Source: Pukyongia salina (GTDB taxonomy: Bacteria; Bacteroidota; Bacteroidia; Flavobacteriales; Flavobacteriaceae). Taken from it: a stretch of DNA of 64,000 nt. The first letter of the stretch is position 1. Each line of letters starts with the position of its first letter. The DNA lies in assembly GCF_002966125.1 (NCBI RefSeq), contig NZ_CP027062.1, forward strand, positions 806,001 through 870,000. Direction: 5' to 3'. The notes under the pieces were generated by a model. The model was not told the origin of the DNA and did no database searches. It saw nothing but the letters and a program-made list of their open reading frames with translations. Position numbers and translations under genes: made by a program. Below, piece after piece: positions 46,068-54,929 of the stretch.

Positions 46068-46239
46068 AATTTTCAACCTGTTTGGGTATTCCTTATGGAG
46101 TACCCAAACAAGGTTATAAGTTCATATTTTATTATTAAGCTGTTATTCCCGCCTGCCGGTGGGATGTTAGTTTAGCATCTAAACCTAAGTCGGAAATCGA
46201 ACAGGTTGCTATCTAAACAGGAACGTAAACTAAAACAAA
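46068..46239 (+). promoter_or_regulatory. Structured rpsI-rpsB spacer, candidate S2 leader
   Basis: 172 bases. A long hairpin occupies 46075-46115: AACCT, bulge, TTTGGGTATTCC, loop TTAT, then the complement GGAGTACCCAAA, small bulge, AGGTT (about 17 bp). It has no T-run and so is not a standard terminator. A second stem (TCCCGCC / GGTGGGA, about 46146-46163) follows. AACAGG recurs near 46199 and 46216, close to rpsB. Such a structured leader fits autoregulation by S2 or EF-Ts, but I cannot assign it to a known leader family. Confidence 0.55.
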
Positions 46240-47022
46240 ATGGCAAACAACAAAGAAGTCAAAGAATTACTTGACGCTGGTGTACACTTTGGACACCTTA
46301 CCCGAAAATGGAATCCTAACATGGCCCCATATATCTATATGGAGCGTAACGGGATCCACATCCTAAACCTTTACAAAACTGCTGCTAAGCTTGAAGAAGC
46401 TAGTGAAGCTATGAAAAAGATCGCTGCCAGTGGCCGTAAGATCCTTTTCGTTGCTACCAAAAAGCAGGCAAAAGACATCGTTGCAGACAAAGCGAGCAAT
46501 GCCAACATGCCGTATATCACAGAAAGATGGCCAGGTGGAATGCTTACAAACTTTGTAACCATTAGAAAGGCTGTGAAGAAAATGGCGATGATCGATCGTA
46601 TGAAACAGGATGGAACTTTTAATACGCTATCCAAGAAGGAGCGATTAGCAGTGGATCGTACACGTGCGAAACTTGAGAAAAACCTAGGTTCGATTAGTGA
46701 TATGAGTCGTCTGCCCGGTGCGTTGTTCATTGTTGATACTACACGCGAACACATTGCTGTAAAAGAGGCTCAGAAATTAAACATTCCTATTTTCGCTATG
46801 GTAGACACAAACAGTGATCCACGTGAGATCGATTTTGTGATTCCTTCCAATGACGATGCGTCTAAGTCGATAGACAAAATCGTTTCCAGAGTATCGGAAG
46901 CAATTATTGAAGGGCTTGCAGAACGCAAGAACGGAAAAGCCGCTGAAGGTGATGAGCCAAAAGCTGCCGCTCCTGCCAAGGCCAAAGCTAAAGCTGTCGC
47001 TGCCGGCGAAGAAGAAGAATAA
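46240..47022 (+). CDS. rpsB: 30S ribosomal protein S2
   Basis: 260 residues. Conserved start (LLDAGVHFGHLTRKWNPNMAPYIYMERNGI, of which VHFGH is the hallmark) and DTNSDPREIDFVIPSNDDA near residue 190. The C-terminal 35 residues are a low-complexity Ala/Lys tail ending EEEE, common in Bacteroidota S2. Paired with tsf as in most bacteria. Confidence 0.98.
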   Translation: MANNKEVKELLDAGVHFGHLTRKWNPNMAPYIYMERNGIHILNLYKTAAKLEEASEAMKKIAASGRKILFVATKKQAKDIVADKASNANMPYITERWPGGMLTNFVTIRKAVKKMAMIDRMKQDGTFNTLSKKERLAVDRTRAKLEKNLGSISDMSRLPGALFIVDTTREHIAVKEAQKLNIPIFAMVDTNSDPREIDFVIPSNDDASKSIDKIVSRVSEAIIEGLAERKNGKAAEGDEPKAAAPAKAKAKAVAAGEEEE

Positions 47023-47041
47023 CAAAAAGATAAAGTATTCA

Positions 47042-47084
47042 GGTTGTTTGATCTTATACTGTAGGATCAATTGAACAACTTTTT
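47042..47084 (+). terminator. Imperfect terminator-like hairpin between rpsB and tsf
   Basis: GGTTGTTTGATC pairs with GATCAA and, after a 4-base bulge, AACAACT; a T5 run follows (47080-47084). In the 83-base rpsB-tsf gap, this could lower readthrough into tsf and set the S2/EF-Ts ratio. Confidence 0.5.
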
Positions 47085-47105
47085 AAATTCATAACACAAA
47101 ACACT

Positions 47106-48077
47106 ATGGAAATGGTTAAGATTACCGCCGCAATGGTAAACGAATTAAGACAAAAAACCGGAGCCGGAATGATGGACTGTAAAAAGGCATTGGTCGAGGC
47201 AGAAGGTGATTTTGATAAAGCAATTGAGATCCTTAGAAAAAAAGGACAGAAAATCGCAGAAAAAAGAGCCGATCGTGATTCTAGTGAAGGTGCTGTTATT
47301 GCGAAGGTAAACGACAGTAACACCAAAGGTGCTATTGTATCTCTCAACTGTGAGACCGATTTCGTTGCCAAGAACGATGATTATGTTGCTATGGCACATA
47401 AAATGGCCGAGATCGCCCTTGGAACTTCTTCTAAAGAAGAGTTCATGGCTGCAGATTTCGACGGGATGACCGTGGAAGAAAAACTTACCGAGCAAACCGG
47501 TGTAATTGGAGAAAAAATTGAGATCGGGGCGTATAAAACCCTTGAAGCTCCTTATGTTGGTTCGTACATTCACGGTAACAAGATCGCAGCTTTAGTAGGA
47601 CTTTCAGCAGAGGTTGACAACGTCGACGTATTAGCTAAGGACCTTGCTATGCAAATTGCATCTATGGGTGCTACTACCTTATCATACAAAGATTTCGATG
47701 CAGATTTTATCGCTTCAGAAACTGAAGCTCGCATTGCTGTGATCGAAAAGGATAATATAGAATTAGGTCGTTTAGGTAAAACTTTGAAAAATGTTCCTAA
47801 ATATATCTCCAGAGCACAACTTACCGATGAGGTACTTGCACAGGCCGAGGCAGATATCAAGGCTGAATTAATCGCTGAAGGAAAACCGGAACAGATCCTG
47901 GACAGAATCGTACCTGGAAAACTGGAGCGTTTCATCGCCGATAATACTACTCTGGATCAGGAGCAATGTCTGCTCGACCAGAATTTTATCAAAGATGAAA
48001 AGCAATCTGTTGCCGAGTATGTGAAATCCTATGGAGACGTTGAAGTAGTTAACTTCGAGCGAGTTTCCCTGTCTTAA
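47106..48077 (+). CDS. tsf: Elongation factor Ts
   Basis: 323 residues. N-terminal UBA-like domain with TGAGMMDCKKALVEAEGD, then the core (NCETDFVAKNDDY) and a C-terminal coiled region. EF-Ts recycles EF-Tu by nucleotide exchange. ATG at 47106 or 47112 are both possible; most homologues begin at MVKITA (47112). Ends the ribosomal cluster at a strong terminator. Confidence 0.97.
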   Translation: MEMVKITAAMVNELRQKTGAGMMDCKKALVEAEGDFDKAIEILRKKGQKIAEKRADRDSSEGAVIAKVNDSNTKGAIVSLNCETDFVAKNDDYVAMAHKMAEIALGTSSKEEFMAADFDGMTVEEKLTEQTGVIGEKIEIGAYKTLEAPYVGSYIHGNKIAALVGLSAEVDNVDVLAKDLAMQIASMGATTLSYKDFDADFIASETEARIAVIEKDNIELGRLGKTLKNVPKYISRAQLTDEVLAQAEADIKAELIAEGKPEQILDRIVPGKLERFIADNTTLDQEQCLLDQNFIKDEKQSVAEYVKSYGDVEVVNFERVSLS

Positions 48078-48094
48078 GACACACCAAAGAATGA

Positions 48095-48128
48095 AAAAAG
48101 CCGTGATTTTGATATCACGGCTTTTTTT
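48095..48128. terminator. Bidirectional terminator between tsf and the serine protease gene
   Basis: Stem AAAAAGCCGTGAT / ATCACGGCTTTTT, loop about 6 bases, with T-runs on both strands. Separates two convergent genes. Confidence 0.92.
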
Positions 48129-48134
48129 ATACCT

Positions 48135-49514
48135 CTATTTAAAATATGATAGGGTTAGATAAGATGTGTTTATATATTTCAACTCGTTGGAATATGCTCT
48201 TATCCTGAACTTTCCTTCATCGTAGAAATGTACGTCGAAGTACTTGATGTCGTGCGAAGGATTAACTGTTACGGCAAAATCCCTGTACTTAGTATATACC
48301 CCAGGACTGGTTTCTTTGTCGATCAATACCGATATTTTCGAGGTGTTTAGTTTGTTTGGGTAATTATCTACATAAAACCAAATGGTTCCGCCCGCTGTTT
48401 TATCGATATTAAAAGATTTATAACGCTTGGTTTTGTTAGGGATCAGGTTTTCATTTTTAGCGGGAGATAAATGTGAAAAGAATATCTGGGATTTCACATA
48501 ATAATCGCCGGTTGAGGTAGATGGAGGCGATAGCGGTTTTTTAGTTCGTGCGGCAATAAGGTCGTTGATCTCCTTTACCGTTTTTATGGGTTGTTGAGTT
48601 CCTTTTACTGTGTTTATTGAAGAAGATCTGCTTGGAAGTGAAAGCCCGTTTGCTATTAGTTTGCTATGCGCTTTACTGTCTATAGCCGAGATATAATACA
48701 TCCCATTGATCCCGCCAACCAACCCAATTCCGGTAGATCTACCTTTGGCAGTGGCAATCCCAATAACTTTATTTTCTTCATTAAAAACAGGGCCTCCACT
48801 ATTCCCAGGATGAATTTCGGCATCTGTTTTTATATAGCCGTAATCTGAATTGAGAACATAGTCGTTCCCGCTCATGATACCAACGCTAATGGTACTAAGG
48901 TCTTTCATCATGAGATCTGCATTTCCTTTATATTGTGCAGGATATCCGTATACACATAGTTTTTCGCCCTGGCTAACATTATCTGAATTCCCTATAGGAA
49001 CAGTAGTGAATTTTCGGTGAACCGGATTACCTTCCATGTCACTTACAATTTTTAGCATGGCACCATCGTAGGTACCGGTACCTATGGAAATTACTTCCGC
49101 AATGTACAGGTCGTAATCGTTCTCCCCTTGACCGTGAAAAACCTGAATTACCGGCACAGTATAACCGGCGTTATATACCTTGAGCAGATCTTTGCTCTGC
49201 ACTATTTCATCTGAATAAACCGAAATAGTTGATTTCTTCACGTTGTTTTCGGTGATATCGTAATCCAGATAACCTCTAACGCTGGTTTCTACCACATGTT
49301 TGTTGGTGAAGAGGTAGCCGTCTTCAGTAACAATAAATCCAGACCCTCGGCTTAGGTAGCCTTTTCCTGCCTCTATTTTCTCCAGTTCTGGATCGAATAG
49401 TACCACCTTTACGACTCCTTGATAATACTTGGCGGCTATGAATTTTGTGTCAAGTCCTTTCTCCTTACAGGAAATAAGGACCAGCAACACAAGAAGGCTG
49501 GTCAATTTATTCAT
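48135..49514 (-). CDS. Trypsin-like serine protease lipoprotein (S1, HtrA-like without PDZ)
   Basis: 459 residues from ATG 49514 (MNKLTSLLVLLVLISC, lipobox Cys16); in-frame ATGs upstream would put charged residues before the signal. Catalytic triad: His73 (TNKHVVE), probably Asp150 (YDGAMLKI), Ser239 (HPGNSGGP). The protease domain resembles HtrA, but no PDZ domain follows; the C-terminal 120 residues (TKRYKSFNIDKTAGGTIWFY, KFRIRAYSNELKYI) form a beta-rich domain of unknown type. Probably anchored in the periplasm or outer membrane; substrate unknown. Confidence 0.85.
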   Translation of the reverse strand: MNKLTSLLVLLVLISCKEKGLDTKFIAAKYYQGVVKVVLFDPELEKIEAGKGYLSRGSGFIVTEDGYLFTNKHVVETSVRGYLDYDITENNVKKSTISVYSDEIVQSKDLLKVYNAGYTVPVIQVFHGQGENDYDLYIAEVISIGTGTYDGAMLKIVSDMEGNPVHRKFTTVPIGNSDNVSQGEKLCVYGYPAQYKGNADLMMKDLSTISVGIMSGNDYVLNSDYGYIKTDAEIHPGNSGGPVFNEENKVIGIATAKGRSTGIGLVGGINGMYYISAIDSKAHSKLIANGLSLPSRSSSINTVKGTQQPIKTVKEINDLIAARTKKPLSPPSTSTGDYYVKSQIFFSHLSPAKNENLIPNKTKRYKSFNIDKTAGGTIWFYVDNYPNKLNTSKISVLIDKETSPGVYTKYRDFAVTVNPSHDIKYFDVHFYDEGKFRIRAYSNELKYINTSYLTLSYFK

Positions 49515-49724
49515 GGTCATGGTTTTATATTTCATTAGAGGGGAATCAAGTATAAAAATAGGAATTGTATTTAAAACATCAAGTGTGAAACAAATCAATT
49601 AAATATTTCTTTATAGAGCAGGTATATAGGATAACTAAGTTTTAAATCTTCAGAAATGCCGAAATTGTTTGAGAATCTATTGGATTTGTGAATTTATAAC
49701 TCGAAATTCATGCATAATTTTCGC

Positions 49725-49732
49725 TATTTTTG
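49725..49732 (+). promoter_or_regulatory. Candidate -7 element of pyrH-frr
   Basis: TATTTTTG matches TAnnTTTG and lies 18 bases before ATG 49750, so an earlier in-frame ATG at 49669 is upstream of the promoter and is not the start. Confidence 0.6.
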
Positions 49733-49749
49733 CTGCAACAAAAACCACT

Positions 49750-50457
49750 ATGCAATACAAAAGAATTCTATTAAAACTCTCGGGTGAAGCCCTTATGGGA
49801 AGCAGACAATACGGAATAGATCCCGATCGATTACAGGAATATGCTAAAGAGATCAAGGATATTACCGATAAAGGTGTGGAGGTTGCCATAGTAATAGGTG
49901 GTGGAAACATTTTTAGAGGCCTGGCCGGTGCCAGTCGTGGGATGGACCGTGTGCAGGGCGATCATATGGGAATGTTAGCCACTGTTATAAATGGTCTGGC
50001 TTTACAAAGTGCCCTGGAGGACGAAGATATACCCACCCGTTTACAAAGTGCGATTAAAATAAATGAAGTAGCCGAACCCTTTATACGGCGAAAAGCGATA
50101 AGACATCTTGAAAAAGGCCGCGTTGTAATCTTTGGAGGTGGAACAGGAAATCCGTATTTTACTACAGATTCGGCTGCCGTTCTTCGAGCAATAGAGATTG
50201 GCGCAGAGGTAATTCTGAAAGGAACCCGAGTGGATGGTATCTATTCCAGTGATCCGGAAAAGAACATAGATGCTACTAAATTTGACAATATTAGTTTTGC
50301 AGACGTGTTGCAAAAAGGGCTGAAAGTAATGGACACCACTGCCTTCACTTTAAGCCAGGAAAACGAATTGCCAATTATAGTTTTCGATATGAATACCAGA
50401 GGAAATTTGTACAAGGTGGTTTCTGGAGAAAATATTGGCACAAAAGTAAATTTGTAA
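49750..50457 (+). CDS. pyrH: UMP kinase
   Basis: 235 residues from ATG 49750 ([17 protein letters not shown]), the family's normal start. Amino-acid-kinase fold: [18 protein letters not shown]-type loop ([10 protein letters not shown]), [15 protein letters not shown] and [14 protein letters not shown]. It phosphorylates UMP to UDP for RNA and sugar-nucleotide synthesis. Followed 43 bases later by frr, a conserved pair. Confidence 0.97.
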   Translation: MQYKRILLKLSGEALMGSRQYGIDPDRLQEYAKEIKDITDKGVEVAIVIGGGNIFRGLAGASRGMDRVQGDHMGMLATVINGLALQSALEDEDIPTRLQSAIKINEVAEPFIRRKAIRHLEKGRVVIFGGGTGNPYFTTDSAAVLRAIEIGAEVILKGTRVDGIYSSDPEKNIDATKFDNISFADVLQKGLKVMDTTAFTLSQENELPIIVFDMNTRGNLYKVVSGENIGTKVNL

Positions 50458-50500
50458 CTTTGGTTTGATTTTTGAAAAAGGATCTTTAAAATTTTAAATC

Positions 50501-51055
50501 ATGGAAGAAGAAATTAAGTTTATAATAGACAGTACCAGGGAGACCATGGGTAACGCTCTTAAGCACCTGGAAAAGAAGTTAATTAACATCAGGGCAGGTA
50601 AAGCCTCTCCATCTATGGTTTCTTCAGTTATGGTAGATTATTACGGTACTCCTACTCCATTAAATCAGGTTGCCAATGTGAATACCCCGGACGGGATGAC
50701 TATTTCTATTCAGCCATGGGAAAAATCTTTGATCCCTGATATCGAAAAGGGAATTATGGTGGCCAACCTGGGTTTTAACCCAATGAACAATGGTGAAAGT
50801 GTTATTATAAATGTCCCACCACTTACCGAGGAACGAAGAAGAGAACTTGCTAAGCAGGCAAAGCACGAGGCCGAGGAATCGAAAATAGGCGTACGAAATG
50901 ACCGTAAGAACGCCATGAACGATATTAAAGAACTTGATATTTCAGAAGACATGAAATCGAACCTGGAGATCGACATCCAGGAAATGACCGATTACCACAT
51001 AAAGAGGATCGACGAAATCTTTAGTGTGAAAGAGAAAGAGATCATGACCGTTTAA
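50501..51055 (+). CDS. frr: Ribosome recycling factor
   Basis: 184 residues, normal length. Conserved segments INIRAGKASPSMVSSV, VDYYGTPTPLNQVANV, PPLTEERRRELAKQAK and the C-terminal helix (TDYHIKRIDEIFSVKEKEIMTV). With EF-G it splits post-termination ribosomes. Cotranscribed with pyrH and followed by a terminator hairpin. Confidence 0.97.
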   Translation: MEEEIKFIIDSTRETMGNALKHLEKKLINIRAGKASPSMVSSVMVDYYGTPTPLNQVANVNTPDGMTISIQPWEKSLIPDIEKGIMVANLGFNPMNNGESVIINVPPLTEERRRELAKQAKHEAEESKIGVRNDRKNAMNDIKELDISEDMKSNLEIDIQEMTDYHIKRIDEIFSVKEKEIMTV

Positions 51056-51082
51056 TCAATACTTGTACATTGTACACAATTG

Positions 51083-51107
51083 AAAAAAGCGGCTCATATG
51101 CCGCTTT
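51083..51107 (+). terminator. Terminator after frr
   Basis: AAAGCGGC, loop TCATAT, GCCGCTTT: an 8-bp perfect stem. Only a three-base T-run, so possibly weak. Confidence 0.65.
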
Positions 51108-51145
51108 CGTCATAATTTAACCTGTTATCTATCGTTTGTAAATCC

Positions 51146-52411
51146 ATGCGCCCGTATCTCTTAGTATTTATTTTGCTGTTCCCTCTACTCACAATAGCAC
51201 AACAGCCGGCCATCCAGACGCAACAGGATACTACCGCAACCAAAACCGAGCAAAAGAGCAGTCCGTTCAAGACGGGATTCTATCCTGTGGGATTCTTCGA
51301 CATCGATCTGCGCTACTTTATAAAATACAATAATTACGAAGGGTTTCGCCTTGGTTTTGGCGGTATAACCAATGAGAGATTATTCGAAAACTTTAAGATT
51401 GGGGGATACCTTGCGCGAGGCTTTAAGGATGAAGATTTTAAATTTAGTATTGGTGGAAGTGTGCGTGTTAACGAAGAGCACAACACCTGGATCAACTCGT
51501 ATTATTTTGATGATATCCGGGAAATAGGAACTATGAAATTCCTTACCGATGACCGGGTCTATTCGGTATTCGAACCCCGTTTGCTCAATGTGACCCAGTT
51601 TTATAAGCACCGTACGATCATGGCCAATATTCAGCATGAATTTTCGCCAAAGATGTTAGGTGAATTAAGGTTAGGACATACCAAGGTAGACCAGATCGAG
51701 GACTACCAGTTTGTAGATAACGGTGTAGTGTACAGTGCTTACGAAACTTCCGAAGTAACCGCATCTATACGTGTGAGTCCGAAAACCAATTTCATTACCA
51801 TAGACGATGGGCGTGTAGAGTATTTTGATGGCTTCCCCAAAATAAGTGCCCAGGTTACACAAAGCTTTCCCGGTATTGGTGGTAGTGACTTTACCTATAC
51901 CAAATTTGGCCTGAAGCTCGATTATTATATAAAACGCACCAACCTTTCTTCAACAAATATCCTGCTTGAGGGAGACTATGCGACCGGAGATATCCCTCTC
52001 ACTCATCTTTTTCATGCCTATCCTAACAGTCCTACTAAAGACGAGATCCTCCAGCGATTTTCGGTGGCGGGAAGGCGAAGTTTTGAGACGATGTATTTTG
52101 GGGAGTTCTTCTCAGATCAATTGTTAACTCTTCAGGTGAAGCATAGTTTAAGAAGGTTTTATTTTTCCGAATATTTCCAACCGGAACTGGTATTAATTAG
52201 CCGTCACGCAATTGGTGATATGTCTAATCCAGACCGACATCTGGGCATCCCATTTAATACCCTGGAAAACTTTTATTCAGAATCGGGCCTGGAACTAAAT
52301 CGATTATTGTTCGGTTTTGGGCTGAGTTTCGCCTACCGTTACGGTTTTTATCACCTCCCCGATTTCGAGGATAATATCTCTTTTAAGTTCACATTCTACC
52401 TTAAATTATAA
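51146..52411 (+). CDS. Outer-membrane barrel protein resembling the C-terminal half of DUF5686 proteins
   Basis: 421 residues. Signal peptide (1-18, LLTIAQ), a short linker, then about 370 residues of amphipathic strands (KTGFYPVGFFDIDLRYFIKY, RLGFGGITNERLFENFKIGG, IRVSPKTNFITIDDG) ending in FKFTFYLKL, a C-terminal beta signal. The sequence matches the barrel half of DUF5686 proteins; the usual N-terminal CarboxypepD_reg-like domain is missing. Since it has its own signal peptide it may be a genuine short member rather than a fragment. Function unknown. Confidence 0.72.
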   Translation: MRPYLLVFILLFPLLTIAQQPAIQTQQDTTATKTEQKSSPFKTGFYPVGFFDIDLRYFIKYNNYEGFRLGFGGITNERLFENFKIGGYLARGFKDEDFKFSIGGSVRVNEEHNTWINSYYFDDIREIGTMKFLTDDRVYSVFEPRLLNVTQFYKHRTIMANIQHEFSPKMLGELRLGHTKVDQIEDYQFVDNGVVYSAYETSEVTASIRVSPKTNFITIDDGRVEYFDGFPKISAQVTQSFPGIGGSDFTYTKFGLKLDYYIKRTNLSSTNILLEGDYATGDIPLTHLFHAYPNSPTKDEILQRFSVAGRRSFETMYFGEFFSDQLLTLQVKHSLRRFYFSEYFQPELVLISRHAIGDMSNPDRHLGIPFNTLENFYSESGLELNRLLFGFGLSFAYRYGFYHLPDFEDNISFKFTFYLKL

Positions 52412-52444
52412 ACTCCTTAACAACGTATGTACAAGGGTTTTTAA

Positions 52445-52452
52445 TACCTTTG
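52445..52452 (+). promoter_or_regulatory. Candidate -7 element of the RND exporter gene
   Basis: TACCTTTG matches TAnnTTTG; initiation near 52458 would leave an 18-base leader before the TTG start at 52476, supporting that start. Confidence 0.55.
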
Positions 52453-52475
52453 CGCGACCGTAAATTGAGCCGGGT

Positions 52476-54875
52476 TTGGACAAAGCATTCAGTATTGGAT
52501 TCTGGAGTGCAGTTGCAAGATTTATTCTGCGTAACCGCACCCTGCTCCTTATTGTAATAGGTGTAATTACGGTATTACTCGCTTCCCAGTGGAAACATAT
52601 GCGGTTTACCTATACCGAAGCGAATCTACTGCCGGACGATCATGAGGTTAATGTACAGTATAATAAATTCCTAGCCGAATTTGGAGAGGAAGGTAACCTC
52701 ATCGTTCTAGGGGTAAAAGACACCGCTTTATTTACCCCGGCAAATTTTACCGAATGGAATCTTTTATCTGAAGATCTTCGGAAGGCTCCCGAAGTCGACC
52801 TAACCTTATCTATTAGCGATCTTAAAAAGCTTCAGAAAAGAAAAGACTCGGCCGGTTTCGAATTGGTTCCATTTGTACAGGACACTGTTTTTACCAAAGA
52901 GAACCTGGCCCGCTATAAGTACGAACTTTTTAATAAGTTACCATTCTATAACGGATTGATCTACAGTCCGGACAAAAGCTCGGTGCGCACAGCAATTTAC
53001 CTCAACAAGGATATTGTAAATACTTCGGTGAGAAAGGATTTTATAGATCAGGTACTTGTTCCTCGCATAAATGAATTCGAAACCAAAACCGGCATAAATG
53101 TGTATACCTCCGGGATGCCGTACATTAGAACCTTAAACTCACAAAATATCATAGATGAGATCGGGATGTTCATTGGTGCTGCCTTATTAGTAACCTCGCT
53201 GATCTTCTTTTTCTTTTTCAGATCCTTTAGAGCGACTTTAATATCGATGGTTACAGTGATCATTGGTGTTATGTGGGCCTTCGGAATTCTGGGTCTTTTA
53301 CACTACGAGATCACGGTCCTAACCGCACTAATTCCTCCGCTCATCATTGTAATTGGTATCCCTAACTGCATCTTTCTTATTAACAAATACCAACAGGAGA
53401 TAAAAAATCACGGTAACCAGGCCAAATCCCTTCAACGAGTTATTAGTAAGGTGGGAAATGCCACTTTGATGACCAATGTTACAACGGCATCCGGATTTGC
53501 CACATTTATGCTTACCAATAGCAAACTTCTGAAAGAGTTTGGTGCAGTGGCATCTATCAACATCATTGCCATTTTCTTATTGAGCTTATTCATTATTCCT
53601 ATCGTGTACAGTTATATGGCAGTGCCGAAATACAAGCATCTTAAGCACCTCAATAAAAAATGGATTGGGAGATTCGTGAAATGGATGGAGCGTATGGTAA
53701 AGGAGCACCGTATTGCGATCTATGTATCGGCAATAGTGTTGCTATGCGCCAGTATCATTGGGATATACAATATTCATATTTCCGGGAGCCTTATAGAGGA
53801 CATGCCTAAAACCAAAGAATTTTACAGTGATATTAAATTCTTCGAAGCCGAATACGAGGGAATCATGCCACTTGAAATAATGGTGGACACCAAACGAAAA
53901 AAAGGTGTGATGAAGCTGGCTACGTTAAAACGAATTGACGAACTTCAGGAGTATATAAGTGACGTACCCGAATTTGCCAGGCCTATCTCTGTAGCCGAAT
54001 TGGTAAAATACTCCAAACAGGCATTTTATAATAACAATCCCGAATATTACCAACTGCCGAATAGCCAGGAGCGCACCTTTATTTTGTCTAACGCGAAAAG
54101 CAGCGCCGATAATGCTAATTTACTCTCCTCTTACGTGGATTCTACCGGGCAATATGCCCGTATAACTACCTTTATGAAGGATACCGAAACAGAGCGTTTC
54201 GATCGTATAGAAGAAGACCTCCGTACAGAGATCGCCAAGATATTCCCCGAAGACCGTTACGAAGTAACAGTTACAGGGAAGGCCCTTGTTTTTCAAAAAG
54301 GCACTAAATACCTGGTACGCAACCTAATAATTTCACTTTCGCTGGCTGTATTTTTGATAGCCCTTTTCATGGCATGGATGTTCCGAAGTTTCCGAATGAT
54401 TTTGGTTTCTCTTATTCCCAACCTGCTCCCTCTGCTAATTACGGCCGGACTAATGGGATTCCTGGGGGTGCCGATAAAACCATCCACTATTCTGGTGTTT
54501 AGTATTGCATTTGGGATATCTGTAGATGACACTATACATTTTCTGGCGAAGTACAGGCAGGAACTCATTGCCAGTAACTGGAAGATAAAAAGATCAGTAT
54601 ACGCAGCATTGAAGGAAACCGGGGTGAGCATGTTTTATACTTCCATAGTATTGTTCTTCGGTTTTTCGGTTTTTACTATTTCCAGTTTTGGAGGAACTGT
54701 AGCCCTGGGTGCTCTGGTTTCGGCCACCTTACTTTTTGCGATGCTGGCGAATTTACTCTTACTACCATCATTACTATTATCGCTGGAAAGAAATATTGCC
54801 AACAAGGAAACCTTGAGAAAGCCAGCCTTAAAGATCATTCCGGACCAGGAAGATGAACTGGAAGACGACTCCTGA
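52476..54875 (+). CDS. RND/MMPL-family transporter
   Basis: 799 residues, starting with TTG at 52476 (no ATG is available upstream, and the next ATG would cut into the first transmembrane segment region). Duplicated RND layout: helix 1 (about 16-34), a periplasmic loop, five helices (about 220-390), helix 7 (about 415-435), a second loop, five helices (about 610-770). Each half has a sterol-sensing-like motif (IPNCIFLINKYQQE and FGISVDDTIHFLAKYRQE, the second with the paired Asp for proton coupling). Such exporters of Bacteroidota are thought to move lipids or hydrophobic compounds; the substrate is unknown. Acidic C-terminal tail. Confidence 0.88.
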   Translation: MDKAFSIGFWSAVARFILRNRTLLLIVIGVITVLLASQWKHMRFTYTEANLLPDDHEVNVQYNKFLAEFGEEGNLIVLGVKDTALFTPANFTEWNLLSEDLRKAPEVDLTLSISDLKKLQKRKDSAGFELVPFVQDTVFTKENLARYKYELFNKLPFYNGLIYSPDKSSVRTAIYLNKDIVNTSVRKDFIDQVLVPRINEFETKTGINVYTSGMPYIRTLNSQNIIDEIGMFIGAALLVTSLIFFFFFRSFRATLISMVTVIIGVMWAFGILGLLHYEITVLTALIPPLIIVIGIPNCIFLINKYQQEIKNHGNQAKSLQRVISKVGNATLMTNVTTASGFATFMLTNSKLLKEFGAVASINIIAIFLLSLFIIPIVYSYMAVPKYKHLKHLNKKWIGRFVKWMERMVKEHRIAIYVSAIVLLCASIIGIYNIHISGSLIEDMPKTKEFYSDIKFFEAEYEGIMPLEIMVDTKRKKGVMKLATLKRIDELQEYISDVPEFARPISVAELVKYSKQAFYNNNPEYYQLPNSQERTFILSNAKSSADNANLLSSYVDSTGQYARITTFMKDTETERFDRIEEDLRTEIAKIFPEDRYEVTVTGKALVFQKGTKYLVRNLIISLSLAVFLIALFMAWMFRSFRMILVSLIPNLLPLLITAGLMGFLGVPIKPSTILVFSIAFGISVDDTIHFLAKYRQELIASNWKIKRSVYAALKETGVSMFYTSIVLFFGFSVFTISSFGGTVALGALVSATLLFAMLANLLLLPSLLLSLERNIANKETLRKPALKIIPDQEDELEDDS

Positions 54876-54882
54876 TTTGTTG

Positions 54883-54910
54883 TTGGTTTTCTAACTAAAA
54901 AGTATCTTTA
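54883..54910 (+). promoter_or_regulatory. Candidate promoter of asnS
   Basis: TTG (54883-54885), 17-base spacer, TATCTTTA (54903-54910); one mismatch to TAnnTTTG. Start codon follows 19 bases later. Confidence 0.5.
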
Positions 54911-54929
54911 CGCCCTCAAAACTATATAC

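Noticed and set aside
49669-49749. Earlier ATG for pyrH
   Set aside because: Lies upstream of the TATTTTTG promoter element; the family start is [15 protein letters not shown].
51064-51079. Inverted repeat TTGTACATTGTACACAA after frr as an operator
   Set aside because: Short, in an untranslated 3' region between a stop codon and a terminator; no evidence of binding.
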